NCBI GenBank assembly: GCA_021151665.1
Contig: JAGKWW010000001.1
Span: 1-64,000 of the forward strand
Direction: 5' to 3'
Length of the DNA stretch: 64,000 nt
Source: Flavobacteriaceae bacterium
Lineage (GTDB): Bacteria > Bacteroidota > Bacteroidia > Flavobacteriales > Flavobacteriaceae
This document shows positions 7,605 to 17,447 of this stretch, piece by piece. Made by a program: the position numbers and the translations under genes. Positions within the stretch are counted from its first letter, which is position 1; each line of letters starts with the position of its first letter. The notes below the pieces were generated by a model, which was given only the letters and a program-made list of their open reading frames with translations, searched no databases and had not been told where the DNA came from.

Positions 7605-8861
7605 ATGGAAGCCGCAATTGCCATAGCGTGCCTCCTTTTTTCAGCATTCTTCTCCGGAATAGGCGTAGCATTTGCTGCCGCCAATAAGGTCTACCTTGGG
7701 GTAGAAGGCCAGCAGCACAATTTTGTTTCGCGCATTCTTCGCCGTATTACCACAAATCAGCAATTGTTTAATATTGCGATGCTTTTCTGCAACGTGGCTT
7801 CGGTTGTAATCTACACCTGCTTTTCGGTTGAGGTAATAACGCACTGGCTTGCACCATTCGGTTTGAGCCCCTATGCGTTGCTTTTTATTGCAATCGCCAT
7901 TCCGTGCTTACTGCTGCTGGTAGTGTCGGTATTCCTTCCACGAATTTTTTTCAGGATATATGCTAACACACTTATCAGAGTATTGGTACTTCCCGCATAC
8001 GCCTTTTATATCCTTGCTTTCCCTTTTGTTTATGTGTCTGCACAGCTGTCGGATGTCACGCTGAAGTATATTCTTGGGGTAGATGTTGATGGCCAGGAGC
8101 CTGCATCGCTTCGCACCGATCTGGGCGAATATATCAATGTGCCCCAACAGGAAGCCGATGAGTCTGCCGATGCCGAGATAGCGATCTTTCGTAATGCGAT
8201 AGGGTTCGGCGATAAGCTGGCCAAAGACATCCTTACACCCCGTAGTGAAATCGCGGCAATCGCACTTTCAGACGATCTGCCGTCACTAAAGGCAATGTTT
8301 ATTGCTACAGGCTATTCTAAAATAATGGTATACGATGGCGCTCCGGGCAATATCATCGGTTATGTTCATTCCTTTATGCTTTTTCGCAACCCTGATAGTA
8401 TACCAGACATAATGATACGGGCAGAAGAAGCGCAGGCCGATGCGCTGATAAAAGATGTACTGGACAGGCTGACAAAAAAGCGGAAAAGCGTTGCCGTCAT
8501 TAAAGATGAGGAAGGGGAGCTCGCTGGCATTATTACTGTTGAAGATATCATTGAGGAGCTTTTTGGCGAAATTGAAGATGAGCACGATGAAGCCGATCCG
8601 CTCGAGCTAAAGCTTGAAAACGGTGCGTTTGCCTTTTCGGCACAACTTGGGGTGGATTATGTGAACCGAATCTACGGGTTTGCCTTGCCGGAAAGCGACG
8701 CATACCGTACCCTGGGCGGGCTTGTAATTCACTTTTGGGGAGACGATCCGGCAGCGGGAGATACCCTTACAGTGCAGGGCAATGTCATTACCGTGACAGC
8801 GGCGGTAAACAAAATTATAAGTACTGTAGAAATAAAGCCTTTAATGTCAACCGAAAATTAA
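7605..8861 (+). CDS. CNNM/CBS-domain (hemolysin/CorC family) membrane protein
   Basis: 418 residues. An N-terminal CNNM (DUF21) region with about four hydrophobic helices runs to residue ~145. A CBS pair follows (first half from KDILTPRSEIAAI near 207, second half KSVAVIKDEEGELAGIITVEDIIEEL near 294-318), then a CorC_HlyC domain (about 335-412). Proteins of this architecture are linked to Mg/Co or other cation efflux and are often labelled hemolysin without good cause. GldE of flavobacteria has the same architecture, but the neighbours here are not gld genes. Start at ATG 7605, 5 nt after the previous gene. Confidence 0.85.
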   Translation: MEAAIAIACLLFSAFFSGIGVAFAAANKVYLGVEGQQHNFVSRILRRITTNQQLFNIAMLFCNVASVVIYTCFSVEVITHWLAPFGLSPYALLFIAIAIPCLLLLVVSVFLPRIFFRIYANTLIRVLVLPAYAFYILAFPFVYVSAQLSDVTLKYILGVDVDGQEPASLRTDLGEYINVPQQEADESADAEIAIFRNAIGFGDKLAKDILTPRSEIAAIALSDDLPSLKAMFIATGYSKIMVYDGAPGNIIGYVHSFMLFRNPDSIPDIMIRAEEAQADALIKDVLDRLTKKRKSVAVIKDEEGELAGIITVEDIIEELFGEIEDEHDEADPLELKLENGAFAFSAQLGVDYVNRIYGFALPESDAYRTLGGLVIHFWGDDPAAGDTLTVQGNVITVTAAVNKIISTVEIKPLMSTEN

Positions 8862-8952
8862 CATTAAATTCAGAAAATATAACGGCACGGCTTTTATTAT
8901 TAACCAGATAATTGTATTTTCGCCCACTGAATAAAAAATTAACGTAATAAAA

Positions 8953-11061
8953 ATGGCGGTTTTATCAAAAATTAGGCAGCGTTCGCTCCTTCTTATCCTT
9001 GTTATCGGATTGAGCCTTTTGGCCTTTATCATTACAGATATAATTAAAAGCGGCGGTTTTGGAAGCCCTTCCCGCAATGTGGGAAGTGTAAACGGAGACG
9101 ATATATCTGCCCAGGATTTTCGCCAGAAAGTAAGCGAGGCAGAACAGCGCCAACAGGGTATTTCTGCGACCCAGGCTTCCAACATGGTTTGGAACCAGGA
9201 AGTTGAAAGCAGGCTGTTTGCTGCCAGGATAGAAAAAGCAGGTATCAGGGTGGGCCGTGACCACGTTCTGGATATGTACAGCCAGGACCCTTCTGTTGCA
9301 CAAAATCCCCAGTTTCAAAATGCCCTGGGTAAATTTGATAAAAACAAGTTTAATGACTTCCTTGTAAACCTGAAGAAGACCAATCCGGAACAATGGGCAA
9401 ACATCGAAAAGAATAAGCCGCTTGTTGAAGACTTCGCTAAGAGACAGCTTTATATAACAATGCTGAAAGCCGGTATTGTTACTACAGAGGCAGAAGGCAA
9501 AGCAAAATATAAAGAAGAGAACGATAAGATCACTTTTGACTATGTAATGGTTCCTTACAATACTGTAAATGACGACCAGGTTAAAGTTACAGATCAGGAG
9601 ATCATCGATTACATGAAGAAAAACGAGAAGAAGTATAAGTCTGAAGCTTCGCGCCAGATCGAGTACGTTCTTATCGACAACAAGCCGTCTCAGGCAGATG
9701 AGGCTGAGATGAAAAAGAATATCGAGTCGCTTCTTCAGCCGCGAATTGAATATAACGAGCAAACTAAAGCTAACGATACTGTTTCAGGATTTGCCAGTGC
9801 AGCTAATGTGGAAGACTTTGTAAATAAGAATTCTGATGTCAAGTTTGATTCTACTTACGTAGCGAAAAAAGACCTTCCGGCAGAATATGCAGAGCAGCTT
9901 TACAACCTTGCGCCAGGACAAGTGTTTGGGCCGTACATCGATAATGGTTTCTACAAGATATCTAAGATGGTTGGCAAAAAATCAGGTATCAGCGTAAATG
10001 CAAGCCATATCCTTATTGGCTATAAAGGTGCTAAAATACCAGACCCGTCTATTACAAGGACAAAAGAAGAAGCAAAAGCGAAAGCAGATGATCTTCTTAA
10101 GCAGGTAAATGCGAACCCTTCAGGTTTTGCTGCGCTTGCTGCTGCAAACAGTGATGATCCGGGATCTAAAGGTACAGGAGGTCTTTATGAAAACGTGGTA
10201 AGGAACCAGATGGTTAAGCCTTTCAACGATTTCATCTTTAATAACCCGGCCGGGAAAACCGGTGTAGTTGAAACTGAATTCGGCTACCACGTAATTAAGG
10301 TAAACAGTAAGAACGATGGTGTTCAGCTTGCTACCATTGCACAAAGGATAGAGCCGTCTGAAGCTACCAGCGATGCAATCTTTACAAAGGCAACAAAAAT
10401 GGAAATGGATGCTGAAACCCGTCCGTTTGCAGATCTTGCCAAAGAACTCAACCTTACTATAGTGCCTGTAAATAAGCTTCTAGCCAATGACGAACAAATT
10501 CAGGGTATCGGCGCGCAAAGAGGTATGGTTCGCTGGGCGTTTGAAAAGGACACGAAAATAGGCGACGTTAAGAAGTTTGATATAGCCCAGGGCCATGTGA
10601 TAGCAAGGCTTAAAGGAATCAATGAGAAAGGCGTGCTTCCGGTAGATGAGGCCAGGCCACAGGTTGAGCCGATTCTTAAGAACCAGAAGAAAGCTGAGAT
10701 CATCAAAAAGAAAATGGCAGGAAACACCCTTGAGGACGTTGCCGGTAAAACAGCATCAAGCGTAGCTACCGCTACAGATGTTACCTTTGCAGCCCCGCTT
10801 ATCCAGAACATAGGGTCTGAGCCTAAAGTTGTAGGTAAGGCGTTTGGACTTGCGGCAGGTAAAACCTCAGGACTTATTGAAGGCAACATGGGTATATTTA
10901 TGGTGAGGACAAAAGCGATTACTGCCGCGCCGGCCATGAAAAACTACAGCGCGTTTGTAAACAGGCTGAAAACCGAAGGCCGCGGAAGCGTACCTTCGAG
11001 AATATCGATGGCGCTTCGTGAGAATGCCGATATTGAGGACAACAGGTTCGAGTTCTACTAG
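8953..11061 (+). CDS. SurA/PpiD-type membrane-anchored peptidyl-prolyl isomerase
   Basis: 702 residues. One N-terminal transmembrane helix (about 12-31) anchors the protein in the inner membrane, and a SurA-N-like chaperone region follows. A parvulin domain covers about residues 347-452: NASHILIGYKG, the GSKGTGGLYENV turn and the FGYHVIKV end. A second, degenerate domain may lie near 500-640. The layout is that of PpiD, which helps newly secreted proteins fold in the periplasm. It is 91 nt downstream of the CNNM gene and may have its own promoter: TATTTTCG at 8915 resembles the -7 element with one mismatch. A strong terminator follows. Confidence 0.9.
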   Translation: MAVLSKIRQRSLLLILVIGLSLLAFIITDIIKSGGFGSPSRNVGSVNGDDISAQDFRQKVSEAEQRQQGISATQASNMVWNQEVESRLFAARIEKAGIRVGRDHVLDMYSQDPSVAQNPQFQNALGKFDKNKFNDFLVNLKKTNPEQWANIEKNKPLVEDFAKRQLYITMLKAGIVTTEAEGKAKYKEENDKITFDYVMVPYNTVNDDQVKVTDQEIIDYMKKNEKKYKSEASRQIEYVLIDNKPSQADEAEMKKNIESLLQPRIEYNEQTKANDTVSGFASAANVEDFVNKNSDVKFDSTYVAKKDLPAEYAEQLYNLAPGQVFGPYIDNGFYKISKMVGKKSGISVNASHILIGYKGAKIPDPSITRTKEEAKAKADDLLKQVNANPSGFAALAAANSDDPGSKGTGGLYENVVRNQMVKPFNDFIFNNPAGKTGVVETEFGYHVIKVNSKNDGVQLATIAQRIEPSEATSDAIFTKATKMEMDAETRPFADLAKELNLTIVPVNKLLANDEQIQGIGAQRGMVRWAFEKDTKIGDVKKFDIAQGHVIARLKGINEKGVLPVDEARPQVEPILKNQKKAEIIKKKMAGNTLEDVAGKTASSVATATDVTFAAPLIQNIGSEPKVVGKAFGLAAGKTSGLIEGNMGIFMVRTKAITAAPAMKNYSAFVNRLKTEGRGSVPSRISMALRENADIEDNRFEFY

Positions 11062-11078
11062 GAATCTTACAAATACAG

Positions 11079-11109
11079 AAAAGGCTGCCTTCAACGGGCA
11101 GCCTTTTTT
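11079..11109 (+). terminator. Rho-independent terminator after the foldase gene
   Basis: Stem AGGCTGCC / GGCAGCCT with a short loop, flanked by A and T runs, so it could serve both strands. It lies between the convergent foldase and GHMP kinase genes. Confidence 0.88.
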
Positions 11110-11137
11110 AGTGTTGTATAGCAGCAGACGATTTCTG

Positions 11138-12043
11138 CTATTTCAGTATCATATCATTATAGTTAAAGATCGTTTCATACCCTTTGTCGCGGAAGTAGGA
11201 CCCAGGGTTATTGCGCGATGCGGCAAGTATAAAGTCGCCACCCCAGGCGCCAAGGCTTTTTACAGCACCATCAAAATCCGGGAAAAGCAACTGTTTTACA
11301 GGTTGCATTCCCAACGCAGGGCTCAGTGCATCTTCGTGCGCTTCCATCGCTTCCATAAATTCTTCGATGCAGTCGGCCGACAGCATTCGCGATGTAACGC
11401 CGTTTATCTTTTTTGCAAGGGAAATATTATCATTACCGCGGGAGCGATAGTGGCCAATCGCGGTCCGGCTGTTTTGTTTGCGGTTTAGGTAAACAAACCA
11501 AAGATTTTCGGCGAATGCCGGCTGAAAATTCACCGGCTCTGCTACAGCCTTGCCTGCTTCCTTTATAAAGATAACAGGGCTATTGGTACGCGCACAGGCA
11601 ATATCATATCCGCTACCCCCGAAGCTCTGCCATAACAGCGTATAGGGATCTATGCCGAACCACCAGGCGATATTATTGATAAGTGTAGACGAGCTTCCCA
11701 ACCCCCACTTTCGTGGAAAGGTAAGCCTTGTCTCTATCCGGTAGCCACGGGTTAATACGGTCGGGTTAAGTTTGTGGGCTATGTGCAGTATTTTTATCAG
11801 CGCGGCTGTTTCAGCGGTTTGGCGACCGTGCCCTGCAAGTATACCCCCAAGGCTTATTTCATCTTCATACCAGACGGAACCGTCGTTTTCCAGGCTCCTC
11901 CATTTGATGGTGTTACTATCATCAGGTATTACATCAAGGTACTGTCCGTAAACAGTTGGCACACCTAAGGCGTTGGCCCCATCAAGCACCACATATTCGC
12001 CTGCGAGCAAAAGCTTCCCGTTGCTGTAAAAGGATTGTTTCAC
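11138..12043 (-). CDS. GHMP kinase, GYDIA type (mevalonate-pathway context)
   Basis: 301 residues. The GHMP kinase glycine-rich loop is KWGLGSSST (112-120). The GSGYDIAC stretch (143-150) gives the GYDIA subfamily its name, and GAWGGDF (near 265) is the third motif. GHMP kinases phosphorylate small metabolites such as mevalonate, phosphomevalonate or homoserine. The start codon follows the stop of HMG-CoA reductase with no gap, so the two are co-translated and the substrate is probably a mevalonate-pathway intermediate. The exact substrate cannot be read from the sequence. Confidence 0.85.
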   Translation of the reverse strand: MKQSFYSNGKLLLAGEYVVLDGANALGVPTVYGQYLDVIPDDSNTIKWRSLENDGSVWYEDEISLGGILAGHGRQTAETAALIKILHIAHKLNPTVLTRGYRIETRLTFPRKWGLGSSSTLINNIAWWFGIDPYTLLWQSFGGSGYDIACARTNSPVIFIKEAGKAVAEPVNFQPAFAENLWFVYLNRKQNSRTAIGHYRSRGNDNISLAKKINGVTSRMLSADCIEEFMEAMEAHEDALSPALGMQPVKQLLFPDFDGAVKSLGAWGGDFILAASRNNPGSYFRDKGYETIFNYNDMILK

Positions 12044-13369
12044 TTATATTGCCGCTTTCCTTAATTCTTCAATATATGATACCGCCGCCGAATGGCTCAC
12101 TGCATTATTTTCAAAGTGCTTTACCGCCAGTGCTTTTTCAACCTCATTAGCATGGAGTTGGTTCAGGATATTCATCAGGTGCATTTTCATGTGGCCCTGT
12201 TGTATTCCGGTTGTGGTCAGTGATCGCAGTGCTGCAAAATTCTGTGCCAGCCCGGCCACAGCAATGATCTGCATGAGCTCTTTTGCCGATGGGTTGCCAA
12301 GCATTTCGAGCGAAAGCTTAACCAGGGGATGAAGGCTGGTAAGCCCGCCCACAGTTCCCAATGCCAGCGGCACTTCAATTGAAAAAGTAAAAACGCCGTT
12401 TTCTATCTTCGCATCAGAAAGGCTGGAATATTTACCGTTGCGGGATGCGTAAGCATGGACTCCCGCTTCAACGGCACGAAAGTCGTTTCCTGTAGCCACC
12501 ACTACTGCATCAATTCCATTCATGATGCCTTTATTGTGGGTAACGGCGCGGTAAGGTTCTATTTGAGCAATGCGCACAGCTGTCACAAATTTTTCGGCAA
12601 ACTCCTGCGGATCGATGCCGGGCTCTTCGCAAAGCTGTTCTACAGGGCACGATACTTCGGCACGTACAATACAGTTTGGTACGTAATTAGAAAGTATACT
12701 CATCACCACCTGCACTTGTTTTTCTTCGGCCGTAAATGCCGGGTAAACCGCAGCTTCTTCTTTCAGTATCTTCGAAAAGCGCTCCAGGCATGAGTTGATA
12801 AAATTGGCGCCCATGCTGTCGGCAGTTTCAAACGTGGCGTGCAGCTGGTAGTAGTTTTCCAGTTCTCCGGTTTTATCCCGAAGTATGATATCCGTTATGC
12901 CGCCGCCGCGCTTTTGCATATTTCGCGTCAGGTCTTCGGTGCCGTCAAAGAATTTCTGTTTTATCTCACCAAAAAATGTCCTGAGTTTTTGGGCATCGCC
13001 TTTGTAAATAAAATGCACCTGGCCAATTTTTTCGGTTCCTGTTACGGTAGCTTTAAATCCGCCGCGCGCCGCCCAGAATTTAGCAGCCTTGCTCGCAGCC
13101 GCTACTACCGAACTTTCCTCAACCGCCATCGGTATGGTATATGTACGGCCGTTAATATTGAAATTAGGAGCTACCCCAAGCGGAAGGTAAAAATTGGTTA
13201 TCGTATTTTCTATAAATTCGTCGTGCAGCTTTTGCAGCTTATCGTCAGAATTCCAGTATTTCTTAAAGAGTTCGGTGGCCTGTTCCGGATTTTCAAAATA
13301 TTCCGATGCAATCCAACGTATTTTATCTTCTTTGCTGAGTTTAGAGAAACCCGCTATCGCTTTGCTCAT
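12044..13369 (-). CDS. mvaA: Hydroxymethylglutaryl-CoA reductase, class II
   Basis: 441 residues, the size of class II enzymes. Predicted catalytic residues are Glu84 (VEESSVVAAAS), Lys280 (HNKGIMNGIDAV), Asp296 (TGNDFRAVEAG) and His393 (GHMKMH); the Lys-Asp spacing of 16 is that of the Pseudomonas mevalonii enzyme. Class II enzymes are often labelled degradative, but in Bacteroidota and many Firmicutes they serve in making mevalonate for isoprenoids, and the adjacent GHMP kinase supports that here. First gene of a two-gene minus-strand operon, with a -7 element (TATCTTTG) about 28 nt upstream. Confidence 0.93.
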   Translation of the reverse strand: MSKAIAGFSKLSKEDKIRWIASEYFENPEQATELFKKYWNSDDKLQKLHDEFIENTITNFYLPLGVAPNFNINGRTYTIPMAVEESSVVAAASKAAKFWAARGGFKATVTGTEKIGQVHFIYKGDAQKLRTFFGEIKQKFFDGTEDLTRNMQKRGGGITDIILRDKTGELENYYQLHATFETADSMGANFINSCLERFSKILKEEAAVYPAFTAEEKQVQVVMSILSNYVPNCIVRAEVSCPVEQLCEEPGIDPQEFAEKFVTAVRIAQIEPYRAVTHNKGIMNGIDAVVVATGNDFRAVEAGVHAYASRNGKYSSLSDAKIENGVFTFSIEVPLALGTVGGLTSLHPLVKLSLEMLGNPSAKELMQIIAVAGLAQNFAALRSLTTTGIQQGHMKMHLMNILNQLHANEVEKALAVKHFENNAVSHSAAVSYIEELRKAAI

Positions 13370-13396
13370 TTCCAGTTGCTTAAGTTAGCTTATGTG

Positions 13397-13404
13397 CAAA
13401 GATA
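13397..13404 (-). promoter_or_regulatory. -7 element of the HMG-CoA reductase operon (TATCTTTG)
   Basis: TATCTTTGC on the minus strand, 28 nt upstream of the start codon at 13369. No TTG is found at 19-22 nt, so the upstream half is weak. Confidence 0.65.
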
Positions 13405-13533
13405 CGTGTTAAAGGGGTTAAATGCTAATTGAAGAGCTATGCACGAAGGGCACCTCGCTACCCATTTAACAAAAAAAAGAGGTGCTAATTCATAATTTTT
13501 TACTAAAATTGAAAGTTTTTTACCATCTGCAAA

Positions 13534-15705
13534 ATGAAATACACCAAAACGGCTCTTTTTTTATTTTTATTGGCCGCACTGCCGGCCCTTGCGCAACAGA
13601 AATTAACGCTCGAAGAAATATGGAATGGCGCCTTCCGCGCCCAGGGCATGGATGAGCTTCAGGCCATGAAAAATACCAACCAGTATTCGGTGCTTAACTA
13701 CAACCGCCGTACCGGTTCGTCGTCTCTCGATCTTTATGATTTTGCGACACTTGAGAAAGTTTCAACTATCGTAGACTCTAAATCATTTAAAGAATTGGAA
13801 GGGATAGACAGCTACACGTTTAGCCCGGATGAGAAGAAAGTGCTGCTTGCCACACATTCTGACCAGATATACCGCCATTCGTTTACCGCCGATTTTTACA
13901 TCTATGATATCGCAAAAAAATCGCTCGAGAAATTGACTGCATACAAAATACAGGAGCCTACATTTTCGGCAGATGGAAGTAAGGTGGCCTATGTATTCGA
14001 GAACAATCTTTATATCTATGAGATCGATTCGAAAAAAGTGCAACAAGTTACTACCGATGGCAAGAAAAACGCAGTTATCAACGGTATTACAGACTGGGTT
14101 TATGAAGAAGAGTTTTCGTTTGTGAAGGCTTACGAATGGAACAGCACTGGTGACAAGTTGGCGTACATTCGTTTTGATGAAAGCCAGGTGCCGGAGTTTT
14201 CTATGGATGTGTACGGTAATGCGCTCTACCCTTCGCAATACGAGTTTAAATACCCTAAGGCCGGGGAAAAAAATGCGACGGTTTCACTTCACTTATTTGA
14301 TGTAAAGGCCAACAGTGATAAAGAGATCAGACTCGGCAATTATAACGACTTTTATATTCCGCGCATTAAGTGGACAAGTGATGCTAATGTTTTGAGCGCG
14401 CAGGTGCTTAACCGCCACCAGAACAACCTCGACCTGATTTTTGTGGATGCTGCTGCCGGAACGGCGAAAGTGGTTCTTAACGAGAAGGACAATGCGTACG
14501 TGGACATTACCGATAACCTTACTTTCCTGAACGATAACAGCTTTATCTGGACGAGCGAAAAAGATGGCTACAATCACATTTACCATTACGCTAAATCGGG
14601 CAAACTGATTAACCAGGTTACTAAAGGTAACTGGGAGGTAACCAACTATTACGGCTTCGATGACAAGACCGGCAATATTTTCTACCAGTCGGTAGAAAAT
14701 GGTTCTATTAATCGCGATATTTACCGTATTGGCCTGAATGGCAAGAACAAGGTGCGCCTTACCGGAAAAACAGGTACAAGCAATGCTACCTTCAGCCCCA
14801 ACTTCGATTACTTTATTAATGCTTACTCCAGCGCTTCCGAGCCTACCTCGTATGCGCTTCTTTCAGCGAAAGATGGCAAGCAGGTAAAATCGATCCTGGA
14901 TAACGAGGCACTTAAAACAAAACTCGCGGCGTATAACCTTCCAACGAAAGAGTTTTTTGTGCTTACCACCGAAAAAGGCCACCAGCTGAACGCCTGGATG
15001 ATAAAGCCGAAAGATTTTGATCCGAATAAAAAATATCCCGTATTCATGTACCAATACAGCGGCCCTGGCTCTCAGCAGGTAAACAATGACTGGAACGGTA
15101 CCGATGATTACTGGTTTATGATGCTTTCGCAGCAAGGCTATATCGTAGCTTGTGTAGATGGCCGCGGAACCGGATTTAAAGGGGCAGCCTTTAAAAAAGT
15201 GACGTATAAAGAACTGGGGAAATTTGAAGTGGAAGACCAGATCGATGCAGCAAAGGTGATAGGCAAGTATCCCTATGTAGACGCTTCTCGCATTGGTATC
15301 TTTGGATGGAGCTACGGCGGATTCATGTCGTCTAACTGTATCCTGAAGGGTGCTGATGTGTTTAAAATGGCGATAGCCGTAGCACCGGTAACCAACTGGC
15401 GTTTTTATGACAGTGTGTATACCGAGCGCTACATGCAGACCCCTCAGGAAAACGCTTCGGGTTATGACGATAATTCTCCTATCAATCATGTAAGCAAGCT
15501 GAAAGGATCGTACCTTCTGGTACATGGTACTGCCGATGATAATGTTCACGTGCAGAATACCATGCGCATGATCGAAGCGCTGGTGCAGGCTAACAAGCAA
15601 TTTGACTGGGCGATTTACCCCGATAAGAACCACGGTATTTATGGCGGAAGGACGCGCCTGCAGCTATATACCAAGATGACTAACTTTATAAAAGAGAAAC
15701 TTTAG
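13534..15705 (+). CDS. Dipeptidyl-peptidase IV-like S9 family serine peptidase
   Basis: 723 residues with a signal peptide (MKYTKTALFLF...LPALAQ). The N-terminal half is a DPP IV-type beta-propeller; the paired glutamates that hold the substrate N-terminus are in WVYEEEF (E191-E192). The C-terminal half is an alpha/beta hydrolase: nucleophile Ser593 in GWSYGGF, acid in GTADDNVH (Asp668/669), and His700 in KNHGIYGG. It should cut X-Pro or X-Ala dipeptides from peptides in the periplasm. The next gene starts 1 nt after the stop and encodes a di/tripeptide transporter, so the operon couples peptide digestion to uptake. Confidence 0.92.
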   Translation: MKYTKTALFLFLLAALPALAQQKLTLEEIWNGAFRAQGMDELQAMKNTNQYSVLNYNRRTGSSSLDLYDFATLEKVSTIVDSKSFKELEGIDSYTFSPDEKKVLLATHSDQIYRHSFTADFYIYDIAKKSLEKLTAYKIQEPTFSADGSKVAYVFENNLYIYEIDSKKVQQVTTDGKKNAVINGITDWVYEEEFSFVKAYEWNSTGDKLAYIRFDESQVPEFSMDVYGNALYPSQYEFKYPKAGEKNATVSLHLFDVKANSDKEIRLGNYNDFYIPRIKWTSDANVLSAQVLNRHQNNLDLIFVDAAAGTAKVVLNEKDNAYVDITDNLTFLNDNSFIWTSEKDGYNHIYHYAKSGKLINQVTKGNWEVTNYYGFDDKTGNIFYQSVENGSINRDIYRIGLNGKNKVRLTGKTGTSNATFSPNFDYFINAYSSASEPTSYALLSAKDGKQVKSILDNEALKTKLAAYNLPTKEFFVLTTEKGHQLNAWMIKPKDFDPNKKYPVFMYQYSGPGSQQVNNDWNGTDDYWFMMLSQQGYIVACVDGRGTGFKGAAFKKVTYKELGKFEVEDQIDAAKVIGKYPYVDASRIGIFGWSYGGFMSSNCILKGADVFKMAIAVAPVTNWRFYDSVYTERYMQTPQENASGYDDNSPINHVSKLKGSYLLVHGTADDNVHVQNTMRMIEALVQANKQFDWAIYPDKNHGIYGGRTRLQLYTKMTNFIKEKL

Positions 15706-15706
15706 T

Positions 15707-17425
15707 ATGAACGAATCTACAACACAAAAAGGGCATCCTAAAGGTTTATGGTTTTTATTCGGTACCGAAATGTGGGAGCGTTTCGGCTATTACCTGATGT
15801 TGGGGATTTTTGCCCTTTACATGATGGATGGCTGGAACAATGGAGGTATGGGCTTTACTCCCGGTGAGAAATCGGATATATACGGTACCTACCTTGGCTT
15901 AGTATATCTTACCCCTTTTATCGGGGGGCTTTTGGCAGATCGTGTATTAGGCTATCGCAGGTCGATCATTATGGGAGGCCTCATGATGTCTGCCGGCTAC
16001 TTTATGCTTTCGGTTCATGATACCACGGCATTTTTTGCAGGCCTTTTCTTTATCATACTTGGTAACGGTTTCTTTAAGCCGAACATTTCTACCCTTGTTG
16101 GAAACCTGTACAGCACCGAACAGCTAAAACATAAAAAAGACTCCGGTTACAACATCTTTTACATGGGCATAAACATTGGTGCATTTGTCTGCAACTTTGT
16201 CGCTGCTTATATGCGCATCAATTTTGGTTGGGGCTATGCATTCATGGCCGCCGGTGTCGGTATGCTTATCGGCGTGTTGATATTCATCAGCGGAACCCGG
16301 CATATAAAACATGTCGATGTGATCAAACCATTGCAACAAGGTGATATGCCTACTCTGAAAATTTTAGGTTCAACTGTACTGCCTATGTTTATATTCGGCA
16401 TTATCGGCTACATCATTCCGGGCAATGTATTGGGTTCTGATACCAATGACGCTTTTATCTTCGGATGCGTGCCGGTAATTCTTTTCTTCGTCTACTTATG
16501 GTTTAAGTCTTCCGGCTTAGAGAAGCGGGCAATCGGCGCTCTTCTTGCAGTGTTCTCTTGCGTGATTCTTTTCTTTGCCATTTTCCACCAGAACGGCGAT
16601 GCTCTTACCGTGTGGGCAGAGGATTATACCGACAGGCAAATGCCGGAGTCGGTAGCTAATGTTGCTACAAAATTTGACATGGCTCAGACGGTTGAGAACA
16701 ACGATGTGGTTGCGCTCAATGGCGACGATTTTAAGGCTGAGGTTGAAAAACGCCGTGCAGAGAACGACCAGATGCCTGAAAGTACACCTCAAGAAATGGC
16801 TGCAAAAAAGGCTTCGGCCCGCGAGATAGCTAAATTAGAGGCTTCTCATAAGTACTTTGCGAACCTTGAAGAAAGTAAAAAGCCTGCTAAAGGGCAGGAC
16901 CTTAAACTTTTTTCTACCGAGTTATACCAGTCTATCAATCCATTCTGGGTGGTAATGCTTACGCCGGTTTTAGTTGGCGTTTGGGGATTTCTGCGCAAGC
17001 GCAAAAAAGAACCGAGCACGCCAACAAAAATCGCCATCGGGCTTTTAATAACCGCGCTTTCGGCATTGGTAATGGTTGGGGCGGTTTATGCCACCAACGG
17101 ACTGACGACAAAAGCAAGCGGGCTATGGCTTGTAGGCTCCTATGCGGTGATCACTCTTGGTGAGCTTTGCCTTTCCCCGATGGGACTTTCCCTGGTTTCA
17201 AAGTTGAGCCCGCCTCGTATTACAGCACTTATGATGGGTGGTTTCTTCCTTTCTATTTCCGTTGGTAATAAGCTTGCGGGTATGCTTTCGAGTCTTTGGG
17301 AAACGATGGAGCATAAAGAGAACTTTTTCTTCCTTAACTTCGCGCTGGTGCTGGCCGCCGCCTTGTTGCTATTTATGATGCTGAAGTGGCTGAACAGGGT
17401 GATGAAAGAAAATAACGTATATTAA
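15707..17425 (+). CDS. POT-family proton-coupled oligopeptide transporter (copy 1)
   Basis: 572 residues, MFS fold. The POT signature ExxERF is present (TEMWERFGYY, about 20-29), as is the family stretch GNGFFKPNISTLVGNLY (119-135). These carriers import di- and tripeptides with protons. A charged, Lys/Glu-rich stretch of about 90 residues (about 312-402, after TDRQMPES and before LYQSINPFW) is absent from the second copy. It interrupts the region between two membrane helices and probably forms a soluble loop. The gene sits between the DPP IV-like peptidase (1 nt) and the second transporter (22 nt). Confidence 0.93.
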   Translation: MNESTTQKGHPKGLWFLFGTEMWERFGYYLMLGIFALYMMDGWNNGGMGFTPGEKSDIYGTYLGLVYLTPFIGGLLADRVLGYRRSIIMGGLMMSAGYFMLSVHDTTAFFAGLFFIILGNGFFKPNISTLVGNLYSTEQLKHKKDSGYNIFYMGINIGAFVCNFVAAYMRINFGWGYAFMAAGVGMLIGVLIFISGTRHIKHVDVIKPLQQGDMPTLKILGSTVLPMFIFGIIGYIIPGNVLGSDTNDAFIFGCVPVILFFVYLWFKSSGLEKRAIGALLAVFSCVILFFAIFHQNGDALTVWAEDYTDRQMPESVANVATKFDMAQTVENNDVVALNGDDFKAEVEKRRAENDQMPESTPQEMAAKKASAREIAKLEASHKYFANLEESKKPAKGQDLKLFSTELYQSINPFWVVMLTPVLVGVWGFLRKRKKEPSTPTKIAIGLLITALSALVMVGAVYATNGLTTKASGLWLVGSYAVITLGELCLSPMGLSLVSKLSPPRITALMMGGFFLSISVGNKLAGMLSSLWETMEHKENFFFLNFALVLAAALLLFMMLKWLNRVMKENNVY

Positions 17426-17447
17426 TTAAATCTATCTATATCGTATA

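Noticed and set aside
7605..8861. The CNNM/CBS gene as gldE (gliding motility)
   Set aside because: Same domain order, but gldE normally sits with gldD and ssb or mutY; none is here.
8915..8922. TATTTTCG ahead of the foldase gene as a firm promoter
   Set aside because: One mismatch in the key TTTG part and no TTG at the right distance. Mentioned in the gene entry only.
8965..9762. A 265-codon minus-strand open frame opposite the foldase gene
   Set aside because: Antisense to a gene with clear SurA/parvulin features. Its translation is Leu/Phe/Tyr/Arg-rich without motif, typical of an antisense frame in Lys/Glu-rich coding DNA.
13450..13485. An inverted repeat gcacctc / gaggtgc upstream of the DPP IV-like gene as an operator
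   Set aside because: Only 7 bp with a 22-nt loop. This is likely to occur by chance, and it has no clear position relative to a promoter.
14863..15633. A 256-codon minus-strand open frame opposite the DPP IV-like gene
   Set aside because: It lies fully within the catalytic half of the S9 peptidase and has no recognisable domain or signal.
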